DNA from: DASPJR01 sp035628505
GTDB taxonomy: Bacteria > Planctomycetota > SZUA-567 > H5-PLA8
Assembly: GCA_035628505.1 (NCBI GenBank)
Contig: DASPJR010000052.1
Span: 1 to 22,575 of the forward strand
Direction: 5' to 3'
DNA length: 22,575 nucleotides
Part shown: positions 15,460-22,330 of the stretch, in pieces
How the letters are laid out: each line of letters begins with the position of its first letter
Position numbering within the stretch: position 1 is the first letter of the stretch
The notes under the pieces: generated by a model
What the model was told of the DNA's origin: nothing
What the model saw: only the letters and a program-made list of their open reading frames with translations
The model's database searches: none
Program-made: the position numbers and the translations under genes

Positions 15460-16299
15460 ATGAATTCGCGAAGCGAAACGCTCAGGCAGCTCAGCAGCCA
15501 GATCAGAGGCCTCGAACAGAGCGCCCTGAAAGATCGCGTCAAAACTTATATTCCAAGCGGATTCAATAACTTAGACCAAGTCTTGCCCGGCGGCGGCTGG
15601 CCTGCGGGAAGCCTGATTGAACTGCTTGCCAGCGAGGCTTCCGGAGCCCTTTTACTCGGCTTAAAGCTCACCCAAAAAGCGCTAGAGACAAAAGTGGCGT
15701 GGGCGGTGATCGATCCCGATGCCTCCTTTTATCCTCCCGCCGCGCAGTCCGCGGGACTGGACACCAGCAAACTCATTCTCGTCCGGCCCCTGCCCGGGCA
15801 GGCGGCCTGGACGCTTAATCAATTCCTACGCTGCCCTGATGTGAGCGTCAGTTTTTTAAGCAGCCGCAGCATGGACAACATGACCTATCGCCGCCTGCAG
15901 CTGGCTGCCGAACGCGGCCAGGGGCTTGGCGTGATCGTGCGCCCGCGCGAAGCGATTCGCAAACCGTGCTGGGCGGCCGTGCGGATGCTGGTGGAGCCGC
16001 ATGTGGGCGAGGCGCAGTTCAACGACAGCGAATGTGCAAGCAGGGTTGATGGTCGCTCCGCGACCCGGACTTCGTCCGGGCCACCCAGGGAAACAGATTG
16101 GCCGCCAAGAACGCCAAGGCGCCAAGAGCGCCAAGAGTGTGGAGAGGGTCAAGAGAGTGAAGATTCGAATGGTGCTGTAATGAATGCGAGCGCCGCGTCA
16201 CCCGTCACCCGTCACTCGTCACGTCGTTTCAAACTCACGCTGCTTCACGTGCGCGGCGGCATGAGCGGGCAGAGCCTCATTCTGGATGTGCCGGAATGA
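15460..16299 (+). CDS. imuA: ImuA-like RecA-fold protein of the mutasome, with repeat-derived insertion
   Basis: This 279-residue protein resembles ImuA, the RecA/SulA-like partner of ImuB in damage-induced mutagenesis. Residues 30-60 read YIPSGFNNLDQVLPGGGWPAGSLIELL, the usual ImuA/RecA-like entry to the core. The P-loop is degenerate (LASEASGALLL), so ATPase activity is doubtful. WAVIDPD (81-87) and SFLSSRSMDNMTYRRLQLAAERG (131-153) fit the RecA-like core. The end, FKLTLLHVRGGMSGQSLILDV, is the typical terminal strand pair. Between about residues 190 and 255 the sequence is Arg/Glu/Ser-rich and built of repeats found elsewhere between genes. AAGGTGAGG precedes the ATG. The stop overlaps the imuB start (ATGA). 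Confidence 0.82.
   Translation: MNSRSETLRQLSSQIRGLEQSALKDRVKTYIPSGFNNLDQVLPGGGWPAGSLIELLASEASGALLLGLKLTQKALETKVAWAVIDPDASFYPPAAQSAGLDTSKLILVRPLPGQAAWTLNQFLRCPDVSVSFLSSRSMDNMTYRRLQLAAERGQGLGVIVRPREAIRKPCWAAVRMLVEPHVGEAQFNDSECASRVDGRSATRTSSGPPRETDWPPRTPRRQERQECGEGQESEDSNGAVMNASAASPVTRHSSRRFKLTLLHVRGGMSGQSLILDVPE
16045..16227 (+). repeat. Cluster of three intergenic repeat types inside imuA
   Basis: In-frame segment of about 61 codons. It contains GTCGCTCCGCGACCCGG and GGGCCACCC (16052-16086), closely matching the end of the right arm of the 22135-22330 element. Next are four 9-bp CGCCAAG-type units (16102-16137) like those upstream of imuA, then GTCACCC-type heptamers (16197-16222). The frame is kept on both sides. 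Confidence 0.75.
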
Positions 16300-17945
16300 G
16301 ACGCTTTCTGTGCCTCACCTTTCCGCGCTGGCCGCTGCAGCGCTTTTTAAATTCTGCTGAAGGCGCGAAGTTCAACGCCGCCTCGGAAGCAATCGCGCTT
16401 TACGAGCGCAGCGCGCACGGGCCGCGCATCGCCGTGTGCTCCGTTGCGGCCGGCAAGCGCGGCGTTAAACGCGGCATGCTGCTGGCCGACGCCACTGCGC
16501 TGGTGCCCGATTTGTGCGTTCACGAAGTCGATCGCGCCGCCGACACTGAGGCGCTCAAAAAACTCGCCCTTTTCGCCACGCGCTTTTCGCCGCTCACCGG
16601 GCTTGAGACGCCGCTGGACGAAAAAGAGGGCTCGCGCGCGCTGCTGCTGGATATCACCGGCTGCTCGCAAGTCTTTGGCGGCGAAGAAAACCTGCTGCGC
16701 CAGGCCCGGCAGGCTCTGGCGAAGAAAAATTTCCGTTCGCGCGCCGCCATCGCACCAACGATCGGCGCCTGCTGGGCGCTGGCGCATTACGGTGCAAACG
16801 GCACGATTCTCGAAGACATTCTGCCCGCCGCGGGTGCTGACATCGATCCGGCACAGCCGCACGTCGCGCCAGCTCTGACTGGACTGCCGCTTCCGGCACT
16901 GCGCCTGGAGCCCGACGCATTGACCTGGCTGAGCAAGCTCGGGCTTTACCGCATCGGCGATGTCCTCAAGCAGCCGCGCGCGACGCTGCCCAGCCGTTTT
17001 GGCGCGCACATCATCGAACGCGTTGATCAGCTGCTCGGTTCGGCGCCGGAAATTCTGCCGCTGCTGCGCCCTCCGCCCGAATTCCACGCGGCGCGCGCGT
17101 TCGAATACGCGATCAAAAATCTCGAGCCGCTTTATGTCGTTATCGAGAACCTCGTGGAAAAACTCTGCGCCGAGTTGCGGCAGCGCTGCCGCGGCGCGCG
17201 CGAGCTTGAATGCTGGCTCTACCACGAAGTCGCTGAGCCCATCGCCGTGGACGTGACTCTTCTGAAAGGCAGCGCCGCGCCGAAGCATCTTTTCCAGCTG
17301 CTGCGCACGCAGCTTGAAAACCTGCAGATCCGCGGCGGCTTCATGCGGAAAAAAGAGCGCTCAAGCAAACGCAGCCGGCACAGCGGCATCACCATTCACC
17401 GCGAAGGCGGAGAGATCGAGGCGCACGAAGGCGTGATCGCCGTGGCGCTGCGCATCAACGCCAGCGAGCCGCTCGACGCCGAGCAGCTGGCGCTGTTCCA
17501 CCATGCGCTGCGCGCGCCCGACGATCTGGCAATGACACTCGACCGCTTGAGCATGCGCCTGGGCCCGCAGGCGGTCGCGCGCGTGGAACTGCTCGAAGAC
17601 CCGCAGCCCGAGGACGCCTACCGGCTGATCCCGGCGAGCGCGATTCCCAGTTCATCGCCGGCGGCGCTGCAAGGCGCGGGCTTGCGTCCGCTGCAGCTGC
17701 TCGAGGATCCTCAGCCGCTTCAGGTGTACTGGTCGCCGGAGGACCGTTTTGAGCGCATCCAGTGGGGCAGCCACGATGAGAAAATCCGCGAGGCGCAGGG
17801 GCCGGAGCGCATCGACACCGGCTGGTGGAAAGAGACGCCCGCGCGGCGTGATTATTACATCGTCGAGACCGAGCGCGGCGCGCGCTACTGGATCTTCCGC
17901 CGCCTGAACGACGACCGCTGGTTCCTGCAGGGGCTGTTTGGGTAA
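16296..17945 (+). CDS. imuB: ImuB, catalytically degenerate Y-family polymerase homologue
   Basis: This 549-residue protein has the Y-family fold but the N-terminus reads LCLTFPRWPLQRF, without the metal-binding Asp of active enzymes, and the second acidic motif (SxDE) is replaced around LLLDITGCSQVFGGEE (117-131). This is typical of ImuB, which recruits the error-prone DnaE2 to the sliding clamp. QLALF at 397-401 matches the beta-clamp-binding motif and lies in the position expected for ImuB. An HhH region (LTWLSKLGLYRIGDVLKQP) is at about 209-227. The C-terminus (DTGWW, RDYYIVETERGARYWIFR, RWFLQGLFG) matches the conserved tail of ImuB. It overlaps imuA by four bases. No dnaE2 follows here. 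Confidence 0.88.
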   Translation: MRRFLCLTFPRWPLQRFLNSAEGAKFNAASEAIALYERSAHGPRIAVCSVAAGKRGVKRGMLLADATALVPDLCVHEVDRAADTEALKKLALFATRFSPLTGLETPLDEKEGSRALLLDITGCSQVFGGEENLLRQARQALAKKNFRSRAAIAPTIGACWALAHYGANGTILEDILPAAGADIDPAQPHVAPALTGLPLPALRLEPDALTWLSKLGLYRIGDVLKQPRATLPSRFGAHIIERVDQLLGSAPEILPLLRPPPEFHAARAFEYAIKNLEPLYVVIENLVEKLCAELRQRCRGARELECWLYHEVAEPIAVDVTLLKGSAAPKHLFQLLRTQLENLQIRGGFMRKKERSSKRSRHSGITIHREGGEIEAHEGVIAVALRINASEPLDAEQLALFHHALRAPDDLAMTLDRLSMRLGPQAVARVELLEDPQPEDAYRLIPASAIPSSSPAALQGAGLRPLQLLEDPQPLQVYWSPEDRFERIQWGSHDEKIREAQGPERIDTGWWKETPARRDYYIVETERGARYWIFRRLNDDRWFLQGLFG

Positions 17946-18003
17946 ATCTCACCGCGGAGACGCAGAGGCAGGTAGAACGAACATTGAAAGCCGGACGCGC
18001 GGT

Positions 18004-18262
18004 CCCCTCTCCCCTTGCGGGAGAGGGTTAGGGTGAGGGGTTAGCCGCTGAGCGAGTTAGTGCGCACGAAAACAGAACAGAATTTTTCATTTCACAGTTG
18101 TCAGTTTTCATTTGTCATTTGAAACAGCATCAATTCCGAGCTGTTCAAATGAGAAACGACAAATGAGAACTGAAAAATGACAAATGCTGTTCTGTTTTCG
18201 CACGCGACCGGTTGAAGGACGGCTAACCCCTCCCTCTAACTCCCTCCCGCAAGGGGAGGGAG
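18004..18262. repeat. 259-bp nested palindrome between convergent imuB and epimerase genes
   Basis: Outer arms of about 43 bases (18004-18046 and 18221-18262) contain CCCCTTGCGGGAGAGGG and its complement. Middle arms CGAAAACAGAACAG / CTGTTCTGTTTTCG are at 18067-18080 and 18187-18200. Inner arms (18102-18128 and 18140-18172) are tandem TCATTTG heptamers, with GCTGTT next to the loop. All share a centre near 18133. The flank 17946-18003 carries a CGGAGACGCAGAGG word. There is no gene from 17946 to 18290. Confidence 0.88.
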
Positions 18263-18290
18263 AACCGTCTGTCCGGATCTCCGCGTCTCA

Positions 18291-19280
18291 TTAAGAAGGA
18301 ACGATCCTGGCTTCGAACCGCACCGTGTCGCTCTGCCCGGCGGCGATGTTCAGCAGTCCGTGGCCTTCTTCGTGTGCTTTGGGCAGGCCTGTGAATGGTT
18401 CGAGCGCCAGCGTATACAGGCGGCCCCACCAGGGCGCACCGAGCTCGCCGGCATTTTCGTAGAGCCAGCAGTACGGGAACTTCTCCGCGTCCCAGTTCAG
18501 CTCAAAAGCGAGCTTCCACGTGGGACTCACCAGGCGGTAGCGGCCGGTGTCAAAGTCAGTGACGAAGAGCATCTTTCCCGCGCGGCTTTGCGGCCCGCGC
18601 ACGAGCGACAGGTCTTCCCCGCCCTCGCGCCGCGGCCAGCGCAGCCGAATCATGGGCTCATCTTTGTTGTCGAAGTAGCCCGTCGCGGGCATCTCGATGC
18701 GGCATTTCTCATCGAGGAACGGCGCGCCGAACATCGGGTGCTGTCCCCAGTGCACGCCCAGATCGATCGCGCCGAGGTTCGTTACGGTCTCTTCGAGGTA
18801 GAGCGTCGGATCGTTTTTCTTCAGTGATAATGTTTTCACGAGCTTGAACGGTGTGCGAACGGTAAAGGCCGTCATCGTCACCGAACAGCCATTGGCGTCT
18901 TCACTTACCGCGTTCACTTCAAACGGCAGGCCCCACACTTCACCGTGAAAGCCCAGATGCGTGTCGTGATATTTTCCGCCGGCGCCGCCGTTCGGGAAGC
19001 ACTCGTACCAGCCGCCAGGATGATGATCGACCAGCGGATGTGTGTCAAAGCTTCCGGGAACAAACGTCCCCAGCGGCCGCAGCCCGTTTGGATTTTTGCA
19101 GAGCACGTCCAGGTCCGCCGGCTTGTACTGAAATTCAGAAATCGCCGCGCCGCGTCCGGCATTAACCGTCACGCGCAGCAACTCGTTTTCGAGAACGACG
19201 ATTTCCGATCCGTGCAGCGCAAGACCTGTATGCACGCGCGGGCCGTGGCACTTGGAAGACTGCGGATTCTGGTATGGCAT
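18291..19280 (-). CDS. Aldose 1-epimerase-like protein (galactose-mutarotase fold)
   Basis: This 329-residue protein fits the galactose-mutarotase-like superfamily, which interconverts alpha and beta anomers of sugars. The sequence is mainly beta-strand. Conserved-looking elements are GRGAAISEFQYK (residues 42-53), HHPGGWYECFPNGG (86-99), GFHGEVWG (109-116, the first His block), GVHWGQHPMFGAPFL (second His block) and a late LALEPFTGLP, in which the Glu resembles the catalytic base. The start is placed at ATG 19280; no clear Shine-Dalgarno is present, and a GAGCCAA palindrome begins six bases upstream. Substrate is unknown. It converges on imuB across the 259-bp palindrome. Confidence 0.78.
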   Translation of the reverse strand: MPYQNPQSSKCHGPRVHTGLALHGSEIVVLENELLRVTVNAGRGAAISEFQYKPADLDVLCKNPNGLRPLGTFVPGSFDTHPLVDHHPGGWYECFPNGGAGGKYHDTHLGFHGEVWGLPFEVNAVSEDANGCSVTMTAFTVRTPFKLVKTLSLKKNDPTLYLEETVTNLGAIDLGVHWGQHPMFGAPFLDEKCRIEMPATGYFDNKDEPMIRLRWPRREGGEDLSLVRGPQSRAGKMLFVTDFDTGRYRLVSPTWKLAFELNWDAEKFPYCWLYENAGELGAPWWGRLYTLALEPFTGLPKAHEEGHGLLNIAAGQSDTVRFEARIVPS

Positions 19281-19285
19281 GGGGG

Positions 19286-19366
19286 TTCTTGGCTCTTAGC
19301 TCCTGGCTCTTGGAAGAAACGCGAATGCCGTAGTCTAAGAGCCAACAGCCACGAGCCAAGAGCCAA
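19286..19366. repeat. Palindrome of GAGCCAA heptamers between rnpB and the epimerase gene
   Basis: Arms at 19286-19313 and 19336-19366 are made of tandem TTGGCTC / GAGCCAA words. It occupies almost the whole gap between the 3' end of RNase P RNA and the epimerase start, both on the minus strand. It may end rnpB transcription, but there is no T tract. Confidence 0.8.
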
Positions 19367-19372
19367 TCTGTT

Positions 19373-19860
19373 GCGCGGGGCGCCCGTAAGCCGGCTTCTG
19401 TTCTGGGGCAGCCATTTCTCTAGGACCGCCGTTGCCGGCGGCCTCAAGCGCCCTACCCGCGGATTCACAGGCGCGGACTACGCCTCTCCGCCTATTCGGG
19501 CTTGCTCCGGGCCGGGTTTACCTTGCCTTCTCCATTGCTGAAGAAGCGGTGGGCTCTTACCCCGCCGTTTCACCCTTACCCTTAACTACGGTTTCTGGTT
19601 TCTGGTTTTGAGTTTCTGGTATGCCTGCCACAGCAACTAACCAGAAACCGTAAACTTAAACCAGAAACCGCAGTTAAAGGCGGTTTATTTTCTGTGGCAC
19701 TTTCCCTGAAGTTCCCGCGGTTTTTACGCCGCAGTCCTCCGATGGGCGTTACCCATGGCCCTGTCCTGTGGAGGCCGGACTTTCCTCGGTGAACGCGTCA
19801 CGCGGCAGTCCGAAGGCTGCCGCCGCGCATCTCTCACCGCGGCTGCCAGGCGCCCCGCGC
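19373..19860 (-). ncRNA. rnpB: RNase P RNA, bacterial type A, with expanded P12
   Basis: This is the catalytic RNA that matures tRNA 5' ends. On the minus strand the ends form a perfect 12-bp P1 helix (GCGCGGGGCGCC at 19849-19860 with GGCGCCCCGCGC at 19373-19384). Conserved type-A segments appear in order: GAGGAAAGTCCGG (19775-19787), CCACAGAAAATAAACCGCC (19679-19697), GTAAGGGTGAAA (19568-19579), the GGAGCAAG and GGGTAGG segments, and ACAGAAGCCGGCTTAC near the 3' end (19386-19401). The length, about 488 bases, exceeds the usual 350-400 because about 100 bases are added between the AAACCGCC and GTAAGGG blocks, where helix P12 lies. Confidence 0.95.
19580..19679 (-). repeat. CCAGAAA-heptamer palindrome inside RNase P RNA helix P12
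   Basis: Arms at 19582-19620 and 19640-19677 consist of tandem CCAGAAA words and their complements (CAGAAACCG is prominent), with TTAACT/AGTTAA at the tips. They pair, so the insertion lengthens one peripheral hairpin and leaves the conserved core intact. Confidence 0.88.
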
Positions 19861-19879
19861 ACGCGTAGTCTACAGGGTC

Positions 19880-19966
19880 CAGTGGCCAGGGTCTAGGGTT
19901 CAGGGTTTAGAATCAATCCGTTACCCTGAACCCTGAACGCTCAACCCTATACCCTGGTCACTGCAG
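19880..19966. repeat. Palindrome of ACCCTGA heptamers at the 3' end of the exoprotein gene
   Basis: Arms at 19880-19909 and 19921-19966 consist of AGGGTTC / GAACCCT-type 7-bp words and end in CAGTG / CACTG. The right arm overlaps the last codons and the TGA stop (19958-19960) of the upstream minus-strand gene. Confidence 0.85.
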
Positions 19967-21631
19967 GATGGCTTTGAGTGCGTCGGCGGCTTTGGCATCT
20001 TTGAGCGCGGCTTTGGCAGCGAACTCATCGCCTTTTGCTGCATCGCCGTCCGCGTAGAAGAAGACCGCGACGAGCAGGAGCGATTCGGCATCGTCGTCAC
20101 TGGCCAGCGACTTGGCCACGTTCACGCGATCGGCCAGGCTCAATGTTTTCCAACTCACCGGAAGCGCGTTGCCTTGAACCGAAATCAATAAGTTCTTTTC
20201 GTCGGCGCCCGCGAGCGCGTACTTTTCCGCCTTTCCGGCGACGCGCACAAACGCCTCCGGCTTTTTCCCGGATTTCACTACCGCGTTAATGCGCTGGCGC
20301 AGCCGTGATTCGTATTCAGCGAGCGCGTTCTCATTCAGCTTGCGCGACGCCGCAGGAGCAACCTGAGCCGGTGCTGCTTTCGCAGCGGGCGGCGGAGCGG
20401 CGAGCGGATACGGACCTTTCGAATAATAGTTGACGCCGCGCAGGCGCAGGTAGCCGCCATCGTCGTCGGCGTACTGCGCTTTCTCGCCCTTGTTGCCTTT
20501 GATGGGTTCGGGATTGGTGATGCCGTCTTTCATGCCATCGCCGCGGCTGGTGCAATGAGCCGCCCCGCCGCCAAACAGAAGCCCGATAAAGCCGCGCTGA
20601 ACCCATTCGGCGATGTTTTTATTCTCGGGATAGTTCTCGAGAAAATACTGCGGGCGGTTGTCCATGTAGTGCCCGTCAGTGTTGTTACAACTTGCCATAA
20701 TCGTGTTACCGCACGGCACCTGCCAGGCCATGATCGGCAGCCCCGTGAGCTTATACAGTTCACCGCACCAGTCGCGGAAGCCGACGAAGTCTTTCTCTTC
20801 CCACCACGCGCCGCCGACATGATAGTTCTTGGCGATCTTCCAGGCGCTGTCGCGGTCGCTGAAATCCGTAAAGAGGAGATCCCACTTGCCGCTCTTCAGG
20901 ATGAAGCCGGCCATCTTCGCCGCATCCGGCTGACCCCACTTCGATGCGTGCCAGGCCAGCAGCACATTCGGCGCGTACTTGTCGCGGATCGCCACCAGCG
21001 CCAGGCCGAAGCCCGCGGCGGTATCCGGAAAATCTGCCGCCTCCGCGCAGCCGCTGGACTTGACCATGACTTTCACTTTGTCCGGATCGTTGGGCGCGAA
21101 CACCGGCGAGATGCGCATGAAGCCCCAGAGATCGGGCTCGTGATGAACGACCACCGGCTTGCCGAACTCGCCGCACTTTTTCATGAGTAACTTAAAATCT
21201 TCGAAGTACGCGTTCATCGTCTGCGCATTCTCGCAATTGATTTTATTGCAGACGTCCTCGCCGCCTTTGCCGTGGCCTGGCAGAGACTGCAGCATTTGGT
21301 ACCACGAGAGGCACGGAATCAGCCCCATCTTCGCCGATTCATTCAGGTACAAACTGGCGAACGCGCCCGCCGGCTGGTTCCACGTCTTCCAGTTGCTGGG
21401 CGTGTTGACGCCGCCGCAGAAGTACTGGTAGCGCATGTCCCACGCCGCGCCCTGCTTGCGCGTCTCGTCGATCCAGCCATCGCCGGGCCCGCTTCCCAGC
21501 CCGAGCATAAAATGACTGCGCTGCAGCTTTCGAATGACCTCTCCGGCTTTCGATTCCGCCGCCCCGCTGAACGAGGCTGAAAGCGCCAGTGAAAGAACCA
21601 GGGTGATTATCACAAGTCGTGTCAATACCAT
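19958..21631 (-). CDS. Secreted TIM-barrel-like protein, putative glycoside hydrolase
   Basis: This 557-residue protein has a signal peptide (residues 1-24, hydrophobic LVIITLVLSLALSASF, cleavage near GAA). Residues 30-405 alternate strand-like and helix-like segments with clustered aromatic residues, as in TIM-barrel glycanases: LGLGSGPGDGW (43-53), MGLIPCLSWYQML (102-114), VVHHEPDLWGFM (161-172, with Glu165 a possible acid/base), LLAWHASKWG (224-233), LLFTDFSDRD (252-261) and IMAWQVPCGNT (300-310). An Ala/Pro linker (410-428) leads to a helical C-terminal domain (about 430-557) of unknown role. No glycoside-hydrolase family is assigned with confidence. The start is supported only by a weak GGA. 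A palindromic AAAACGTTTT lies 75 bases upstream. Confidence 0.7.
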   Translation of the reverse strand: MVLTRLVIITLVLSLALSASFSGAAESKAGEVIRKLQRSHFMLGLGSGPGDGWIDETRKQGAAWDMRYQYFCGGVNTPSNWKTWNQPAGAFASLYLNESAKMGLIPCLSWYQMLQSLPGHGKGGEDVCNKINCENAQTMNAYFEDFKLLMKKCGEFGKPVVVHHEPDLWGFMRISPVFAPNDPDKVKVMVKSSGCAEAADFPDTAAGFGLALVAIRDKYAPNVLLAWHASKWGQPDAAKMAGFILKSGKWDLLFTDFSDRDSAWKIAKNYHVGGAWWEEKDFVGFRDWCGELYKLTGLPIMAWQVPCGNTIMASCNNTDGHYMDNRPQYFLENYPENKNIAEWVQRGFIGLLFGGGAAHCTSRGDGMKDGITNPEPIKGNKGEKAQYADDDGGYLRLRGVNYYSKGPYPLAAPPPAAKAAPAQVAPAASRKLNENALAEYESRLRQRINAVVKSGKKPEAFVRVAGKAEKYALAGADEKNLLISVQGNALPVSWKTLSLADRVNVAKSLASDDDAESLLLVAVFFYADGDAAKGDEFAAKAALKDAKAADALKAILQ

Positions 21632-22134
21632 TGTTTAATCCACACATAGAGGGCGATTGACCAAGCGGCCTGAGCCTTAAAAAGAGCCCCGATTCCGCTT
21701 TTATCAAAACGTTTTCCTTGAACTTACGTTTGTGATGCTCGAATCTTGCATTTTATTGTTCGGACCGTTTAAAAGCGGAGATAAGGAGTGCGAAACGAAG
21801 GAGGCAATGCCAGCTTGTCAGTTCTTGTAAAGCACACACGACTGTACGCTACTCAAGACGACTGGAGACAACTCAACACAACTAGACGTTCAATTTCGAT
21901 TTTTCATCCGTTGTATAAGGAACGACTGAAGTCATTCCATTTTAATGCACAGCGCCCAGTCGTGGAACGATCAGAACACGACTTCACCACAGAGACACAG
22001 AGAACACAGAGGCCCACAGAGAACAGCCTCTACTGATCCAGATTCCCCGACTCCCGACGCCAAGACTCCCGACTCCCGACTCAAAGACGGTCATTTTGAC
22101 TTGTCAACCCTTGTCAGGTTATCAGCCGCGCGCC
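21632..22134. other. Gene-free intergenic region with degenerate repeats
   Basis: No supported coding frame. It contains the upstream region of the exoprotein gene (to about 21790), an AACTCAACACAACTAGA-like low-complexity stretch (21864-21890), ACCACAGAGACACAGAG-type words (21987-22020) and GACTCCC heptamers (22049-22082) like those at 12110. Confidence 0.55.
21706..21715. promoter_or_regulatory. LacI/PurR-like operator candidate
   Basis: The perfect palindrome AAAACGTTTT has the central CG typical of LacI-family operators. On the minus strand it runs into TTGATA, a possible -35 box, upstream of the secreted-protein gene. The HTH-PilZ protein at 10097-10687 carries a LacI-type reading head, but a link is speculative. 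Confidence 0.35.
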
Positions 22135-22330
22135 GGGTGGCCCGGCCCCACGGGCCGGGTGCCGAAGGCACAAGAAGCCCCAGCTGAACCGTTGCAGTCG
22201 ATCAACTGCTCACATCCGATAGAGCGCTTCAGGCCAACGTGGTTCAAAAATCGCTGCACGCAAACGACTGCAGCGTCGATGCTGGGGCTTCTTGTCGCTG
22301 CGCGACCCGGCCCGTTGGGCCGGGCCACCC
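22135..22330. repeat. 196-bp element with 50-bp terminal inverted repeats
   Basis: Arms at 22135-22184 and 22281-22330 are nearly perfect complements: GGGTGGCCCGGCCC at the outer ends and CAAGAAGCCCCAGC / GCTGGGGCTTCTTG at the inner ends. They differ mainly in a 9-base piece, itself a mini-hairpin (GCCGAAGGC on the left, CGCTGCGCG on the right). A further inner pair, TTGCAGTCG / CGACTGCAG, continues the stem. The 96-base centre encodes nothing. It resembles a non-autonomous palindromic element. Confidence 0.85.

Noticed and set aside
16347..17288. 313-residue minus-strand open frame
   Set aside because: Antisense to imuB, which is supported by family motifs and its overlap with imuA.
19169..19541. 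Open frames across rnpB and its flank
   Set aside because: The region is explained by the RNase P RNA and the GAGCCAA palindrome; the frames lack coding features.
21788..22036. 82-residue plus-strand frame from GTG
   Set aside because: Second half is made of ACACAGAGA-type repeats, with no domain and a weak start.
22135..22330. Insertion sequence with transposase
   Set aside because: The interior is only 96 bases and encodes nothing, so it can be at most a non-autonomous element.
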